This document shows positions 1 to 9,795 of a stretch of 64,000 nucleotides of DNA, piece by piece. The notes beneath the pieces are model-generated. The model worked only from the letters and a program-made list of their open reading frames with translations, was not told where the DNA came from and did no database searches. The translations under genes and the position numbers were made by a program. Numbering within the stretch: the first letter of the stretch is position 1; each line of letters opens with the position of its first letter. Origin of the DNA: Massospora cicadina (lineage: Eukaryota > Entomophthoromycota > Entomophthoromycetes > Entomophthorales > Entomophthoraceae); contig JAKSZP010009611.1 in NCBI GenBank assembly GCA_022478985.1, positions 1 to 64,000 on the forward strand, written 5' to 3'.

Positions 1-172
1 AATTGGTAGTTGCAAGCATAATGCTGAGACATACCAGTACAAAACCAAATGAGAAAACTGTGGTGAGCACCATTGTGGCAGTGACAAATGGTCAGCGCAC
101 CTAATTTACTAATAATGAAAGTCCCACATGGATAATTCTTATGCACATATAATAAAATGGTTGATTGACTAA

Positions 173-1060
173 TATCAAGAGAGTGTCTGTAACTCTCATT
201 CCCAGCAAGGAGATGTGGGATACAAACCCATATTGCTAAGGAACTAGCTGTTAGGAGAATGGGAAGGAAGGCACCTCGAGCTGTGACAGTGCAAAGGGTA
301 CCCCAGGCAAGGGTGTAAAGAGTAAAATATAATACTAGGTAAGTAAGGAATATCACCGCTTGAGTGGACCCCAGAGGGGCATCCATAATCAAGTGTGGCT
401 TGATATCAGGGGGCTTGGGTGCCTCAATCTGGAGGGGACCTGGGCAGCCCACAGGTGCCCCTGGGATTTTGGTATATTTGTGAGATAAGGTAGTGGCCCA
501 CATGGTTGGAGACCTCCCCAAAGAGGTCCACCACCAAGTTTGCCCAAGGAACCATTGAAAAAATAAAATAATGAGGTTTTACTTAAGAAGGTCAATCAAC
601 AAGGAATATTGGTCACAAAAACATATTTAAAATGGGCTGGGGAAATTCAGGTTCTATGGAAGTGCACCCAAGCCTTGATGCTCCAATAAACAGATGCTTC
701 CATCCATTTTGGTAAAATACACCAAAAGTGCCTTCACTCGAGTAATCAATTGAAGTCGTACTTTACCTGAAGTCAAAATTTCATAGCTGGAGCGGGACTC
801 AAACCCTTGCTCTCCAACCAAGCGAATTGAACCACCTCCATTTAAAATGTAAATCGTTCATTTCAAGGCCTGGGCCAAGATAAGAGGCTGGGCATTTTGC
901 ACCCCATTAGTATCAACCTGGGCATGCTTGGCTTGTACCCAGCGTTGATCTAAGGTGTGCTTTAGGTCAGGGAGAGCCTGAAGCTTCATCTTCTGGGCCT
1001 CCTGTCACCCAGCCTTATCTCTAGCATCAGTGCCTACTATTATGTCATCCAACCATGACA
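173..1060 (-). mobile_element. Family A LTR-like repeat, copy A (solo LTR)
   Basis: The sense strand begins TGTCATGGTTGGATGACATAAT at 1060 and ends near 173 in CTCTCTTGATA, where other copies end CTCTTGACA. The same sequence recurs at 15266, 16059, 16777, 33099, 60964 and 63331, which defines family A. The sense strand carries a Pol III B-box-like stretch (GGGTTTGAGTCCCGC, around 795-815). No internal retroelement sequence is attached on either side, so I read it as a solo LTR. The flanking 5-mers (actaa and gggac) do not match, so no target duplication supports the ends. Confidence 0.6.
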
Positions 1061-1932
1061 GGGACCAGGATACCTACTTTAAAGCGAGCTTTGCTGATCC
1101 AATGAGATGCTTCTAGCCCAATTATCTTGGGTGGTTTTTTTGTTATAGATTATTATCTTTCTTCTTTTATGTCCTCATTCTTCAATGGCAACTCAGAAGA
1201 CCTGGCAGGGAGTACCAGTTTTCTGTCAGCACTGTAGATAGCTGTGCAGGCAAAGGAACTGGTTTTGAATCCGCTTGGAGTTGGGTGTGGTTTTTTAAAA
1301 AATAGCAAAGTCCAGAACCACTGGGATGACCGGGGCTTGCTGAATAACCTCAATAAAGTTTTATAATAGGAAGCGAATAAAAACTAAATAAGCAAAAACT
1401 GGTATAACATCTATTTGAAGCTTGGGCTATTTATAGGGTATTGGGGTTTGTCACCCCCAGGGTATTTTCTTTTGGAAGGACAATCAGGATCTCCTTGAAC
1501 TTCAGGAAGAGGTACACGACAAGACGACTTTATGTATTGTAGCCTTCTGGAATAGGTAGGGTGGACTCATTGTCACCTTGGGCTTAGGTGATCCTGGATC
1601 TTTCCACCATTTATCGGCTAGTTCAGGGGTTGACGCCTCTATTAATTGGGTATCGAGAATCCAAGGATCGGTAGGGGAGATGTGATTTCACCTTATCCGA
1701 TTCATCTTCGGCCGCAGTTCAAGTATAAACTGATCTTTATATGGTATGGCTTAACCAGAATTAGGTTAGGCCAGCTTAGGTACGCTTTAGAGCGAGCTTC
1801 AACGTCCCTACCAGAGATAGCTATGGGGGAACTGAGCTAAGGCTTTTTAATCCCAACCGATAAAGATTGATAGGCAAGTATTAAATCAAAGATAAGAAGT
1901 TATGGGATATAAATCTAACCAGGGGTGGTAAT
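1061..1932. other. Spacer downstream of Mcm2, nothing recognised
   Basis: About 870 bases between the family A repeat and the Mcm2 poly(A) signal. Short open frames exist on both strands (for example 1646-1840 plus and 1153-1353 minus), but none resembles a known family or has convincing codon bias. The Mcm2 3' UTR and transcription end must fall at the right edge. Confidence 0.6.
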
Positions 1933-1938
1933 TTTATT
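1933..1938 (-). terminator. Poly(A) signal AATAAA of Mcm2
   Basis: A canonical AATAAA on the minus strand lies 14 bases after the Mcm2 stop codon at 1952-1954. The position is unusually close to the stop but suits a compact 3' UTR. Confidence 0.55.
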
Positions 1939-1951
1939 ACGCGGGGAGAGG

Positions 1952-4900
1952 CTAGCGAAGGGACTTGACGAGGTAGGCGACGTTGCGGGTAGGGTAGGTC
2001 CCATCCGGGAGATTGTTCTGGGTGACGTCGGCCTCCGGGATCACCTCGATCTCGTAGCCCTCCTTGGTGCGCAGGAGCGTGGAGTTGAGGAAGGGCTCGG
2101 TGTTGTAGATGCCCAGCCCGTTCGCCTAATAAATTAGTTTATGGAGGTTGAGCAACTTACGCGGGAGATGAACTCGTCGACCGGAATCCGGAGAAACTCG
2201 GGGATGGTGTCGAGGTCATCGGAAACCTCCTCGGCGCGCAGGTTGCTCTGGTAGAGTTGGATCGACTCCGAGGCGATACGCCCGAGCAGGGCGGATAGGA
2301 TGGGCCCATCGTCCTTACCCGCGCGCAGGTACGCCGCAAACGCACGCCGCAAGCTCTTCATCACCGAGACCTTCTGGGTGGAGATGAAGGAGTCGAGGAA
2401 GGTGGAGATGGCCATGTCGACGTCATCGGTCCGCACAAAGTCGCGCAGGTGCATCCGGGCGTGGGCTTCGCTCATGCGGATGATTGACTCGAGGTGGCGG
2501 ACGGTGATGGTCAACCCGCCGCAATGGGCCGACTCCCGGCGCAAATCTTCGTAGAGCTTGGAGCCCTGGTCCAGGTTCATGTCCTTGAGGTCGGGGTGGC
2601 AGCGCTCCCTGGCGTACGCGATGTATTTGCGGAGAAGCTGCTGAGGGATAGGGCGGATGGCCCCCTCCTCCCCGGGGATGGGGGGCATATGGTCGGTGGC
2701 GTCGGGGTGAGCGCGGTCGTGCGAATCCAATACGAAGTTGGCCAGCTGGAAGTCCAAGCCGGGGTCGACGGTGTCGCGTACCACGCACACGCAGTCAAAC
2801 CGTGACAGGATGGGCTCGGTCAGGTCCACGTTCTGCGTCAAGGGCAGGGTAGGGTTGTAGCGGCCACGGATGGGGTTGGCGGCGGCGATGACGGAACACC
2901 GGGCGTGAAGGGATGTGACAATACCAGCCTTGGAGATGGAGATGCTCTGCTGCTCCATGGCTTCGTGGATACTGGTGCGGTCCCTCTCGTTCATCTTGTC
3001 AAACTCATCGATCAGGCACACGCCGCGATCCGCCAAAACGAGAGCTCCACCCTCCAAAGTCCACTCGCGCGTCACTGGGTCCTTGCGCACCGACGCGGTC
3101 AAACCAACGGCCGAGGCACCTTGGCCCGTGGCGTATACACACCGGTGGGCGGTCTTCTCCGCGTACTTGAGGAACTGGGATTTGGCAGTCCCGGGATCGC
3201 CCAGGAGCAGAACGTTGATATCGCCACGGATCCGATGATCCTTGACCTGCTTGGAGCACCCGCCAAACAGCGCAAAGGCAATCGAAGTCTTGATGTCGAT
3301 ATGGCCATAGATGGAGGGGGCAATGGAGTGGATGATGCGCTTGCCGATCTTGGGGTCCATCGCCAACTCGAGGATCTCACGCTCGTCGTCCTCGGTCAGG
3401 CGGCCAAAGGCGGTGGTCTGGTTGCAGTTGACAATTGAGTTCGCCTCGATCACGGTATTGAAGACGGGGAACCCGTGGCGGTTGTTGAGTGACACGTCCA
3501 AGTTATTCATGTAGATGCCAACCACCTCAACTTCGTCGCCGGGCTTAACCTTGTCCACCAGATCCCACAGCAGAATCACTTCTCGGTGGCGGGGAAGACG
3601 ACCCGCCGGTACGCTTCCCGGGGTCTCCTGCAGGGTAATCTTCTGGTAGTTGCGATACACGGTCTGTTCGCTGCAGAACAGGAACGGGCCCTTGGAATCG
3701 CAGTTTGAACAGTTGCCGACCTTGATCTCCCCCGGGTCCGAGGGGTCCTGGAAGAAGGGGCCTAGAACCACCCCACACTTGCCACACTTGTATTTCACAT
3801 ACTTGAGCTGTGGGAGTACGGAGCTGCGTCGGGACACCACCCCCGTCACCTTGACGAGGCAGTTGAGGTGGATCTGGCGCAGGTCACGGAGGGAGTTGGT
3901 GGTGGGTAGCTTGGAGATGCGGCAGTGGATTTCGGAGTGGATCTTATCGTAGTCGGGAAACATCTGTAATACGCTATCGAATGCTACCGAATCAAATATC
4001 TGCAAGGTCTGCTTAGGGGAGTTGACAAGGATATAAGCCAACGCCGGGTCGTTGGTCAAAAGGTCCTCGTAGCTGATCTCCAAGCTTTCCAGATTGTTCT
4101 CTCCGAGCCCTCGGATCCGATCGATGTAAAGCGGGGTCCCCGCCTCAACCTGCGTCGCATTCGAGCTGAGGAAAGCCTTGAACTGACGGAGTATTGCCCG
4201 CCGGGGCCCGTCCATGACAATCCACTCGGAGATGCTGCCGGCTTTGATGTCGTTAAGGTCAGAGATGGTGAAGGTGACCTCCTAATAAAGTTGGTTCTTT
4301 CATACCCCCGTCGCGAGTTTACCTCATCATAGTCGCCCATAGTGTCGGGATCCTGAAGCTCCAAGATGCGTCTTCTGCGCGGGCGCTGGTCCATTGGCGT
4401 ATCGTTCTCAACTAGCGAGTTTAGCTTGACGATAATAGAGTTACATGAGCTGATAAGCATGCTGGGTCCGTAGTCGAGCCTTCTATCGCGGAGTGAAAGT
4501 TCGCGCTCGGCGGCTTGCCGATCCTGAATGCTCATTGGCGCATATTCCGTCTCGTCGAGGCCTCTAGCTTCGTAGTGATCCAACTCCGGGTTCTCCTGAT
4601 AATCCCTACAATTGCGGTTAGCTGGTTTAAAGCCACCACCTCTCAATGTCGGAGCCAAAGAGGTTTTCGCCCTCATCGGAGGAGTTGGGCAGATCCTCGA
4701 CCAGCTCGTTGTTCATCATGGCTTCAAGCTCAGCTTCGGGGCCGGGAGTAAAAGGGTTGTTGGGGCTGTCCATTACCCCTCGCGATTGCGAAGGTTGGCC
4801 TGAAGCGGGGCTGGTGCTGTCCTGGACCTCGGGGGTCTCGGCTCTCCGCCCTCTGGCCTTGCGCTTACGTGAATCTCTGACCTGAAACGTTCTCGGTTAG

Positions 4901-5065
4901 ATTTGTTCGCAAATTGTTTCATCCTTCGCAACTTGACTTCAAATAAAATGAAAACTTGACGAAAGGTTTATAACCCATCAATCTTTTAGCCAGATGGAAA
5001 TTTAAACTTTGGGAGAATAAAATCATAGAGCAACGCAAGGAAATTGAATCCAAACAACTCACCAT
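1952..5065 (-). CDS. MCM2: Mcm2, subunit of the MCM2-7 replicative DNA helicase
   Basis: Nuclear AAA+ helicase subunit of the MCM2-7 ring, which licenses origins and unwinds DNA in the CMG complex. Five exons join in frame: 5063-5065, 4640-4881, 4323-4605, 2161-4281 and 1952-2125, giving 940 residues. The N-terminus is acidic and basic-rich, with the Mcm2-type stretch ending ELVEDLPNSSDEGENLFGSD. An OB fold carries a zinc ribbon (Cys342, 345, 367, 370). Walker A GDPGTAKS is at 537-544, Walker B LIDEFD at 599-604 and the arginine finger SRFD at 669-672. Neighbouring blocks (ISKAGIVTSLHARC, VRDTVDP) match Mcm2 rather than Mcm3-7. All introns are GT-AG with CTAAC-like branch sites. No frameshift or stop is present, so the gene looks functional. 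The start rests on an ATG at 5063-5065 followed directly by GTGAGT. The last 57 residues are not a pattern I know from Mcm2. Confidence 0.95.
2126..2160 (-). other. Mcm2 intron 4 (35 nt)
   Basis: GTAAG donor after codon 883 and TTATTAG acceptor. Removing it joins FISR to ANGLGIYNTEP in frame; reading through meets a stop 9 codons later. Confidence 0.85.
4282..4322 (-). other. Mcm2 intron 3 (41 nt)
   Basis: GTAAAC donor, CCAAC branch-like sequence and TTATTAG acceptor. Splicing joins GDYDE to EVTFTISDLND, a standard Mcm2 junction sequence. Confidence 0.88.
4606..4639 (-). other. Mcm2 intron 2 (34 nt)
   Basis: GTGGTG donor, GCTAACC branch site and TTGTAG acceptor. Removing 34 nt restores the frame between FGSDIER and DYQENPELDHYEA. 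The conserved Mcm2 string ERDYxxxPELDxYEA is recovered only when it is spliced. Confidence 0.88.
4882..5062 (-). other. Mcm2 intron 1 (181 nt), directly after the start codon
   Basis: GTGAGT donor immediately follows the ATG at 5063-5065. The acceptor is CGTTTCAG, preceded by a CTAAC branch site 18 nt upstream. Exon 2 then reads VRDSRKRKARGRR in frame. It is much longer than the other three introns. A different first exon further upstream cannot be excluded. Confidence 0.65.
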
Positions 5066-5692
5066 CTGGTTTAATCAACGATAACCGAAATCAATTATTA
5101 TAGCTTGAAAGGGTCCTAAGTAACTCAAAAAGGGTATCAAGCCGTCTCCCCTCGATACGACTAGTTGAAATACTAGTTGAAATTTGGGTTAAAGTTTAAC
5201 CTGGCTCCACAGCTTCAGGTTTTAAATTTTATTATGAGCGTTGGGTCGATCAACTCGTATCAAACCGAACCAAACCTCGAAAAAAGTTTTAAGCGTCGTC
5301 GTGCCAAATTACCTCGAAAATCGGATTAAAAACGAATAGTTGGTTATCCCCAGACTTACCTTTTTGTTCGGCGCGTCCAGGTTAAATAAAAGTTTAGGAT
5401 CCAATATGGGTAAGGTTTAATAAAGCTAAAACTTGATTGAAAGTGGTATCGATTCAAAATGTAAAAACAAACCCCTTTGTTTTTTAGAGCTCCATACCTT
5501 TATTAAGGAAAATTAAAAAATGAGATAAGGGCAAGCTGGATTGGCATAAATGGGGGATCTCAGTCAGTGAAAAAAGCCGGGACGGATGCTGCTAGTCGGG
5601 TAGCATCATTGGCCATTTCTGGTCGGTGATTGCCATTGCTAGCCGCAGTTCAAGCAACAGCAGGCTTACACGCCATATAATCTTCAATCTAA
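5066..5692. other. Mcm2 upstream region
   Basis: AT-rich spacer that should contain the Mcm2 promoter. I see no clear TATA box or MCB (ACGCGT) element. TTCGGCGCG near 5365 is only one mismatch from an E2F/MBF-like site but lies 300 bases away, so I do not call it. Confidence 0.4.
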
Positions 5693-5974
5693 ATGTTGAC
5701 TTGTCGCATTAAACGAGCGACCCAGGTTTTAAAGTTAATAATCGTGAGGCTTGAAAACAACCGGGACAAGGTGCAAGAATTTAGAGATTCGCTCAAGTTG
5801 ATTGGAGAACATCCAAATCATCTTCCGCACCATTCCCATATAAAGAAGCTCTCATGGCTCAATTTCTTAGCTATAATCACCAATTGTATGACTCATACAA
5901 TAATAGTAAAGGAAGGCTCAGAGTTAGATCAGCTGATTTATGAGGGTCTGCAAAAAGTCTTGAGAGAGGTGTAA
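5693..5974 (+). CDS. Unrecognised 93-residue ORF
   Basis: The longest frame in the stretch between Mcm2 and the LINE remnant. The protein is basic and helical in composition, with leucine and isoleucine spaced as in an amphipathic helix and no recognisable domain, signal peptide or cysteine motif. It has no introns or neighbours that support it. It may be a piece of a decayed retroelement or a chance frame. Confidence 0.2.
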   Translation: MLTCRIKRATQVLKLIIVRLENNRDKVQEFRDSLKLIGEHPNHLPHHSHIKKLSWLNFLAIITNCMTHTIIVKEGSELDQLIYEGLQKVLREV

Positions 5975-6199
5975 AGCCAGCTGCTGCTCAAGGATAGCAA
6001 TAGTCACATAATTGACTAATATTTTTAGATATACTATATTTGAAATAGTGGTAGGCAATATCTGCCTCCGATTTGGTGCACACTGGGAGTCCTTATAAGG
6101 GTACCTCAGGCTGCAGTGTTTGCCCATTCTTATCACCTGGTACAAAATCTGCCATGTGGCTGAGCACTGGTTTGAGGCTACAAGTTTGCTAATGAGGTC

Positions 6200-6976
6200 T
6201 TAAACCAACTTCCTTGAGATTATAGTTGGTTTTATAGCCACATCTGCCAGTCATTAAAGATTTGGGGGTGAGAAGTTGGATTCAGCGGTGCTTTCAGGGG
6301 GTGTGCTCCAACATCAATTGGCAAACTTTTAAAAAGGATTTGAATTATTTTATCAGCAAATTCTTTCCCAATCTGTTTCTACTCCTCCCAAATTGTAGAA
6401 CGGTCTGTCGCTGCAGATTAAACTTCAAAGTCCCACCATAATTGATCCTCATCCTGTGGCACCTGTGCAAATGACCAACCTCTTAACCTCATGGCCCAGT
6501 TGCATAGTCTCCAATAACGGGTCAGTGATGCCAGAAAGGCAATTGGGGTTAAGCAACATCCACCCCTTAGGGAGCATGACATGATTGATTCTAGGACCCC
6601 TTGGACTCAGGCCCAGTTAGTGCACATGCAAGTGCAGAGAAGTTCACATGCAACTGCAATATTTGGAGAAATGCTTGGCCCAGATTCAGCAGGCATGTAC
6701 ATTGAAATCTAGCAGGCCTATACCCCCTTCACATTTAGGCTTGAACAGAGTGTCCAATATAATTGGCACCACATGACAAATAAACCACAGGAAGTTGCAG
6801 ATGAGCAATTTAGATCTTACTTCAAAGCATGGGCTCAGCAGTAAAATTTGGGCCATATACCCAAGCTTTGAAGGTGTAAAAAATTAAGTGCTTACACCTT
6901 CCCTTTGAGGTTTAAATGGGTGTATTTCCAGTAGTCTATCCAGGCCAGCATACTGTAAAGCACCCTTTGTTCTACC
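6200..6976 (-). pseudogene. Remnant of LINE ORF2 (C-terminal region)
   Basis: The minus-strand translation around 6690-6840 contains PKCEGGIGLLDFNVHAC. It aligns with QHGGMGLLDFRAHAA of the fuller LINE at 48590-48640, the conserved patch between the reverse transcriptase and the zinc-binding C-terminus. Stops and frameshifts are frequent. No 5' part is attached. The outer limits are estimates. Confidence 0.5.
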
Positions 6977-6981
6977 ACCTC

Positions 6982-7960
6982 TGTTGGAGTTTTACCCTAG
7001 AAAAAAGGCTAATCCTTATCATGGGGTCAACCTAAGAATAACCTCCACTTATTATAACATGGAAAATTAGGCCTTAAACCTAATTAATTTAGGTTAAATT
7101 CATACCCGTGCACTATCCAGTACTCTTGCTAGGATGACAAACCTATCATTAACCTTGATGACCATGGCCTAAATTACCTTCATCATTGCTATTCCTCCTC
7201 TTTGGTAAAATTAGGTATTTATAGATACCTTGGTTTAAATACTCTTTGAGTGCAATCCAAGTCACTACCAAATAATTACATAATTTATATTTATACTTCT
7301 ACCCTTTGAAATTCTGATAATAGAACCCTATATAAGGGTTCTTGATCAATTATTTAAGGGAATTCAGATTCACTTTTATTATATGTAAAAATTTACTTGT
7401 GGGTTGATTATCAGTTGTCAACCCAGTAATCTTTTTAATGCACAGGTTCAGTTTCCTCATGCACCTCGCGTTGTATATAATGTATTATCTGATCATAGTA
7501 TGGAGACTATTATCCATAGTTGAGTTCAAACTATTATTAGGCCCAATGCTTTGGCCAGTACTTCCAATTAAATACTCCAAGTAGTACTCATAGGGATTCA
7601 TTCCCTATATTACTGTCCACCCAATCTTTGTCAAGATCTCCTGATGACAGTCTCTTTCAGCCCAACACACAGTCAGCAGCTATCCCTGATTGTGGTTCCC
7701 TTTGTCTCTAGATCCCCACTTGGATCTCTACTCTTCTATATGAGAGTCTTCTAATTATTGCCTTCTGCAATAATATCCTTGAGATGGAACTTCACAATGG
7801 ATGCTGATAGTCTAACTATACACTGAATCGATAATATTACTAATAAAACTAATAATACTGTTTTAATATCTGTTAATCTGTGTTTTTCAATGTTTTTATT
7901 ATAGTAAATCCTAGGAAATTACATATAGTAGGGGATTCGGCCATCTAACCCTTGGTTGAC
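6982..7960 (+). mobile_element. Candidate solo LTR flanked by 5-bp direct repeat ACCTC
   Basis: The segment starts TGTTGGAG and ends GGTTGAC(A). It is bracketed by a perfect ACCTC at 6977-6981 and 7961-7965. A TATA-like CTATATAAGGG lies at about 7331-7341. The ends resemble retroelement LTR termini, although the final A belongs to both the LTR and the right-hand repeat. There is no second copy in the window, so it rests on the termini and the flanking repeat alone. It lies beside a LINE remnant. Confidence 0.4.
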
Positions 7961-7965
7961 ACCTC

Positions 7966-8596
7966 TTCAATGAAATGGCAGCCGTTGCCATTAAATCACC
8001 CTTCCTCATCTCAGCAGCGATGGTACTCCTCATCCTGGCTAGGATTCCGTCATTGGACATCCTCAAGACCTCAAATGAAAAGAGTCAGAAAATGTGTCCC
8101 TAACATTTCCTCTCAATCCAATCAAACCAACCATAATTGGCTAGCGACCTGCTTAGGTTATGAGTCTTTTTACCCATTATGGAAGAACACTTCAACAACC
8201 AATCAATTTGCTAGTTGCAGGTGGCATCATTCACCTTGAAACTCACTATTCATTCCCAACCAGTCAGTGATGAAACAAAACTGATCATAATCAGTACACT
8301 TGATAGTTAATCACTTTTAGATGCCCCTATTTCATTGGCCACTCTGCCCAATGAGATCTTAAGTATTCATCCAGATTGATCCCCAATGGATATGACCAGG
8401 TGAATATCCCAAAATCCCCCAAACATAGTTCCTCTGAAACTCAGGCCAACTGATTTCCAATTCACTTCACTTTAGGGAATTTTCCCCTAGTGACACCAGG
8501 TAATCTAGCAGGCTGGGAATATGGGCAAAAATACCAATATTATATTAAATACAACTATCTAAATTTTATATATTTTTCTGGTCTCCACCTAAAGGA
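7966..8596. other. Unassigned spacer
   Basis: No convincing gene or repeat. The frame 7952-8239 (plus) is low-complexity in amino acids and has no recognisable motif. Confidence 0.5.
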
Positions 8597-9418
8597 TGTC
8601 AGGGAAACTGGAGCGCAGGAGGTCGCTGGAGGGAAAGACACAGGCCAAAGGTGTGTACAACAAGGCCAAGTGACCCAACAAAATGAAGAGACGTCCTAAA
8701 CGGTCAGTATTGTGTTTCCAAATAGATCTTTTGGAACAAAACGCACACCAAACTGGCCACAATCATCAGGGACATGAGGCCCTGGGAGCTGGGAAGGGTG
8801 GCGAAAAATCTAGGGCAAAAGGCAGCAAAATAGGAGGAGGCGGAGCCTGGCGGAATAGGTGGCGGAGTAGGTGGAGGACTCAGGTACAACAGTAGGGGCA
8901 AACCAGAGCGGAAAACGGACTCCAGCCATTGCAGAACTTTGCAGAGTTGTATTTTTTTGTTGAAAAAACAAAAAATACAGGAAAATACAGGAAGTGTGCC
9001 CAAAAATCCTAAACTTTATTAAAATGATCAGTGTATCTGAGAAAAGCAAAGCCTTTCTCATCTTGGGACTTAATTTATAGGGGGTTGCTTCATGAAGATT
9101 CCAGTGGTTATTGGAATCTGATATGAGCTACAAATTCGTCGTTTTTCAACAAAATCAAAATTTTTTCAAATTTGGCCAGATTTTGTAACCTCATATCTTG
9201 TGATTTTCTGGGTCTTGAGTTCGATTCCCGCCTGGGCTTTTGCCTCAAATAAGCCGTTTTCCTCAGCCCTGGCTGGCAAAGCCAAAACCCATTTTTTGTC
9301 AATGACCTTAGATAGGTCATTGGTGACCCTTAGGGGTTCTGGTCTCTGCCCCAAGGGCTTGTTGGACTTGGCTTTAGAAGGGCGATTAATTCCAGGAAAT
9401 ATGTCACTAGCTGTGACA
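8597..9418 (-). repeat. Element 1 3' LTR
   Basis: 822 bp, matched by the repeat at 14411-15214. It includes the end of the pol reading frame (stop near 9166), a TATA box (TATAAA, 9074-9079 minus), the predicted start site sequence at 9034-9047 and an AATAAA downstream. On the plus strand an A-box-like TGGCCAGATTTTG (9173) and a B-box-like AGTTCGATTCC (9218) are 45 nt apart. Confidence 0.9.
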
Positions 9419-9795
9419 TCACCCTCCGCTCTTGGACGGGGTTCTACACCACCTGAGGGGACATTGGCCAAGGCAAAGTTCTTGTGGGGAGTGGGTAACT
9501 TCATGGCAGCTAAAGAGGCTTGGGTGGCAGGTCCTGCGGCATCTGGGAATCTAGAGTGGAAGTCATGAATTAGGTCCTGAGCATTGGTCATGTCCCAATA
9601 AGATACCCAGCTGTTCTCTGTCTCATCATATCCTTTCCAGGACACCAAGTATTGCAGGTGGCGCTGGGATAGGCGAGAAGCAAGAATGGCATCAATCTCA
9701 TATTGGGGTTCACCATCCACTATCACAGGATCTGGGTGAGGTGGCATGGGACCATTGAAGGGGGTCAGGAGGCATTCATGTAAGGTGCTGAACAC
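9166..9795 (-). CDS. Element 1 integrase C-terminus with chromodomain
   Basis: 209 residues in a frame one base off the main pol frame; the two overlap at 9765-9795. The break sits at a run of C residues, so it is probably a single-base loss. Residues 1-20 finish the integrase GPY-type tail (FSTLHECLLTPF). A chromodomain follows at about 25-85, with EIDAILASR, LVSWKGYDETENSWV and the closing helix. Chromodomains steer integration to particular chromatin marks. The last 85 residues are encoded by the 3' LTR, where the frame ends in KITRYEVTKSGQI. Confidence 0.85.
   Translation of the reverse strand: MFSTLHECLLTPFNGPMPPHPDPVIVDGEPQYEIDAILASRLSQRHLQYLVSWKGYDETENSWVSYWDMTNAQDLIHDFHSRFPDAAGPATQASLAAMKLPTPHKNFALANVPSGGVEPRPRAEGDVTASDIFPGINRPSKAKSNKPLGQRPEPLRVTNDLSKVIDKKWVLALPARAEENGLFEAKAQAGIELKTQKITRYEVTKSGQI
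9419..9431 (-). promoter_or_regulatory. Element 1 polypurine tract
   Basis: The sense strand reads GAGCGGAGGGTGA immediately before the 3' LTR TGTCA. This is the expected position for plus-strand priming and supports the LTR boundary. Confidence 0.6.

Noticed and set aside
2300..3514. Several open frames on the plus strand and in other phases within Mcm2
   Set aside because: They are GC-rich shadows of the conserved Mcm2 exon and have no family resemblance.
5360..5375. E2F/MBF-like site upstream of Mcm2
   Set aside because: One near match 300 bases away with no second site; chance is as likely.
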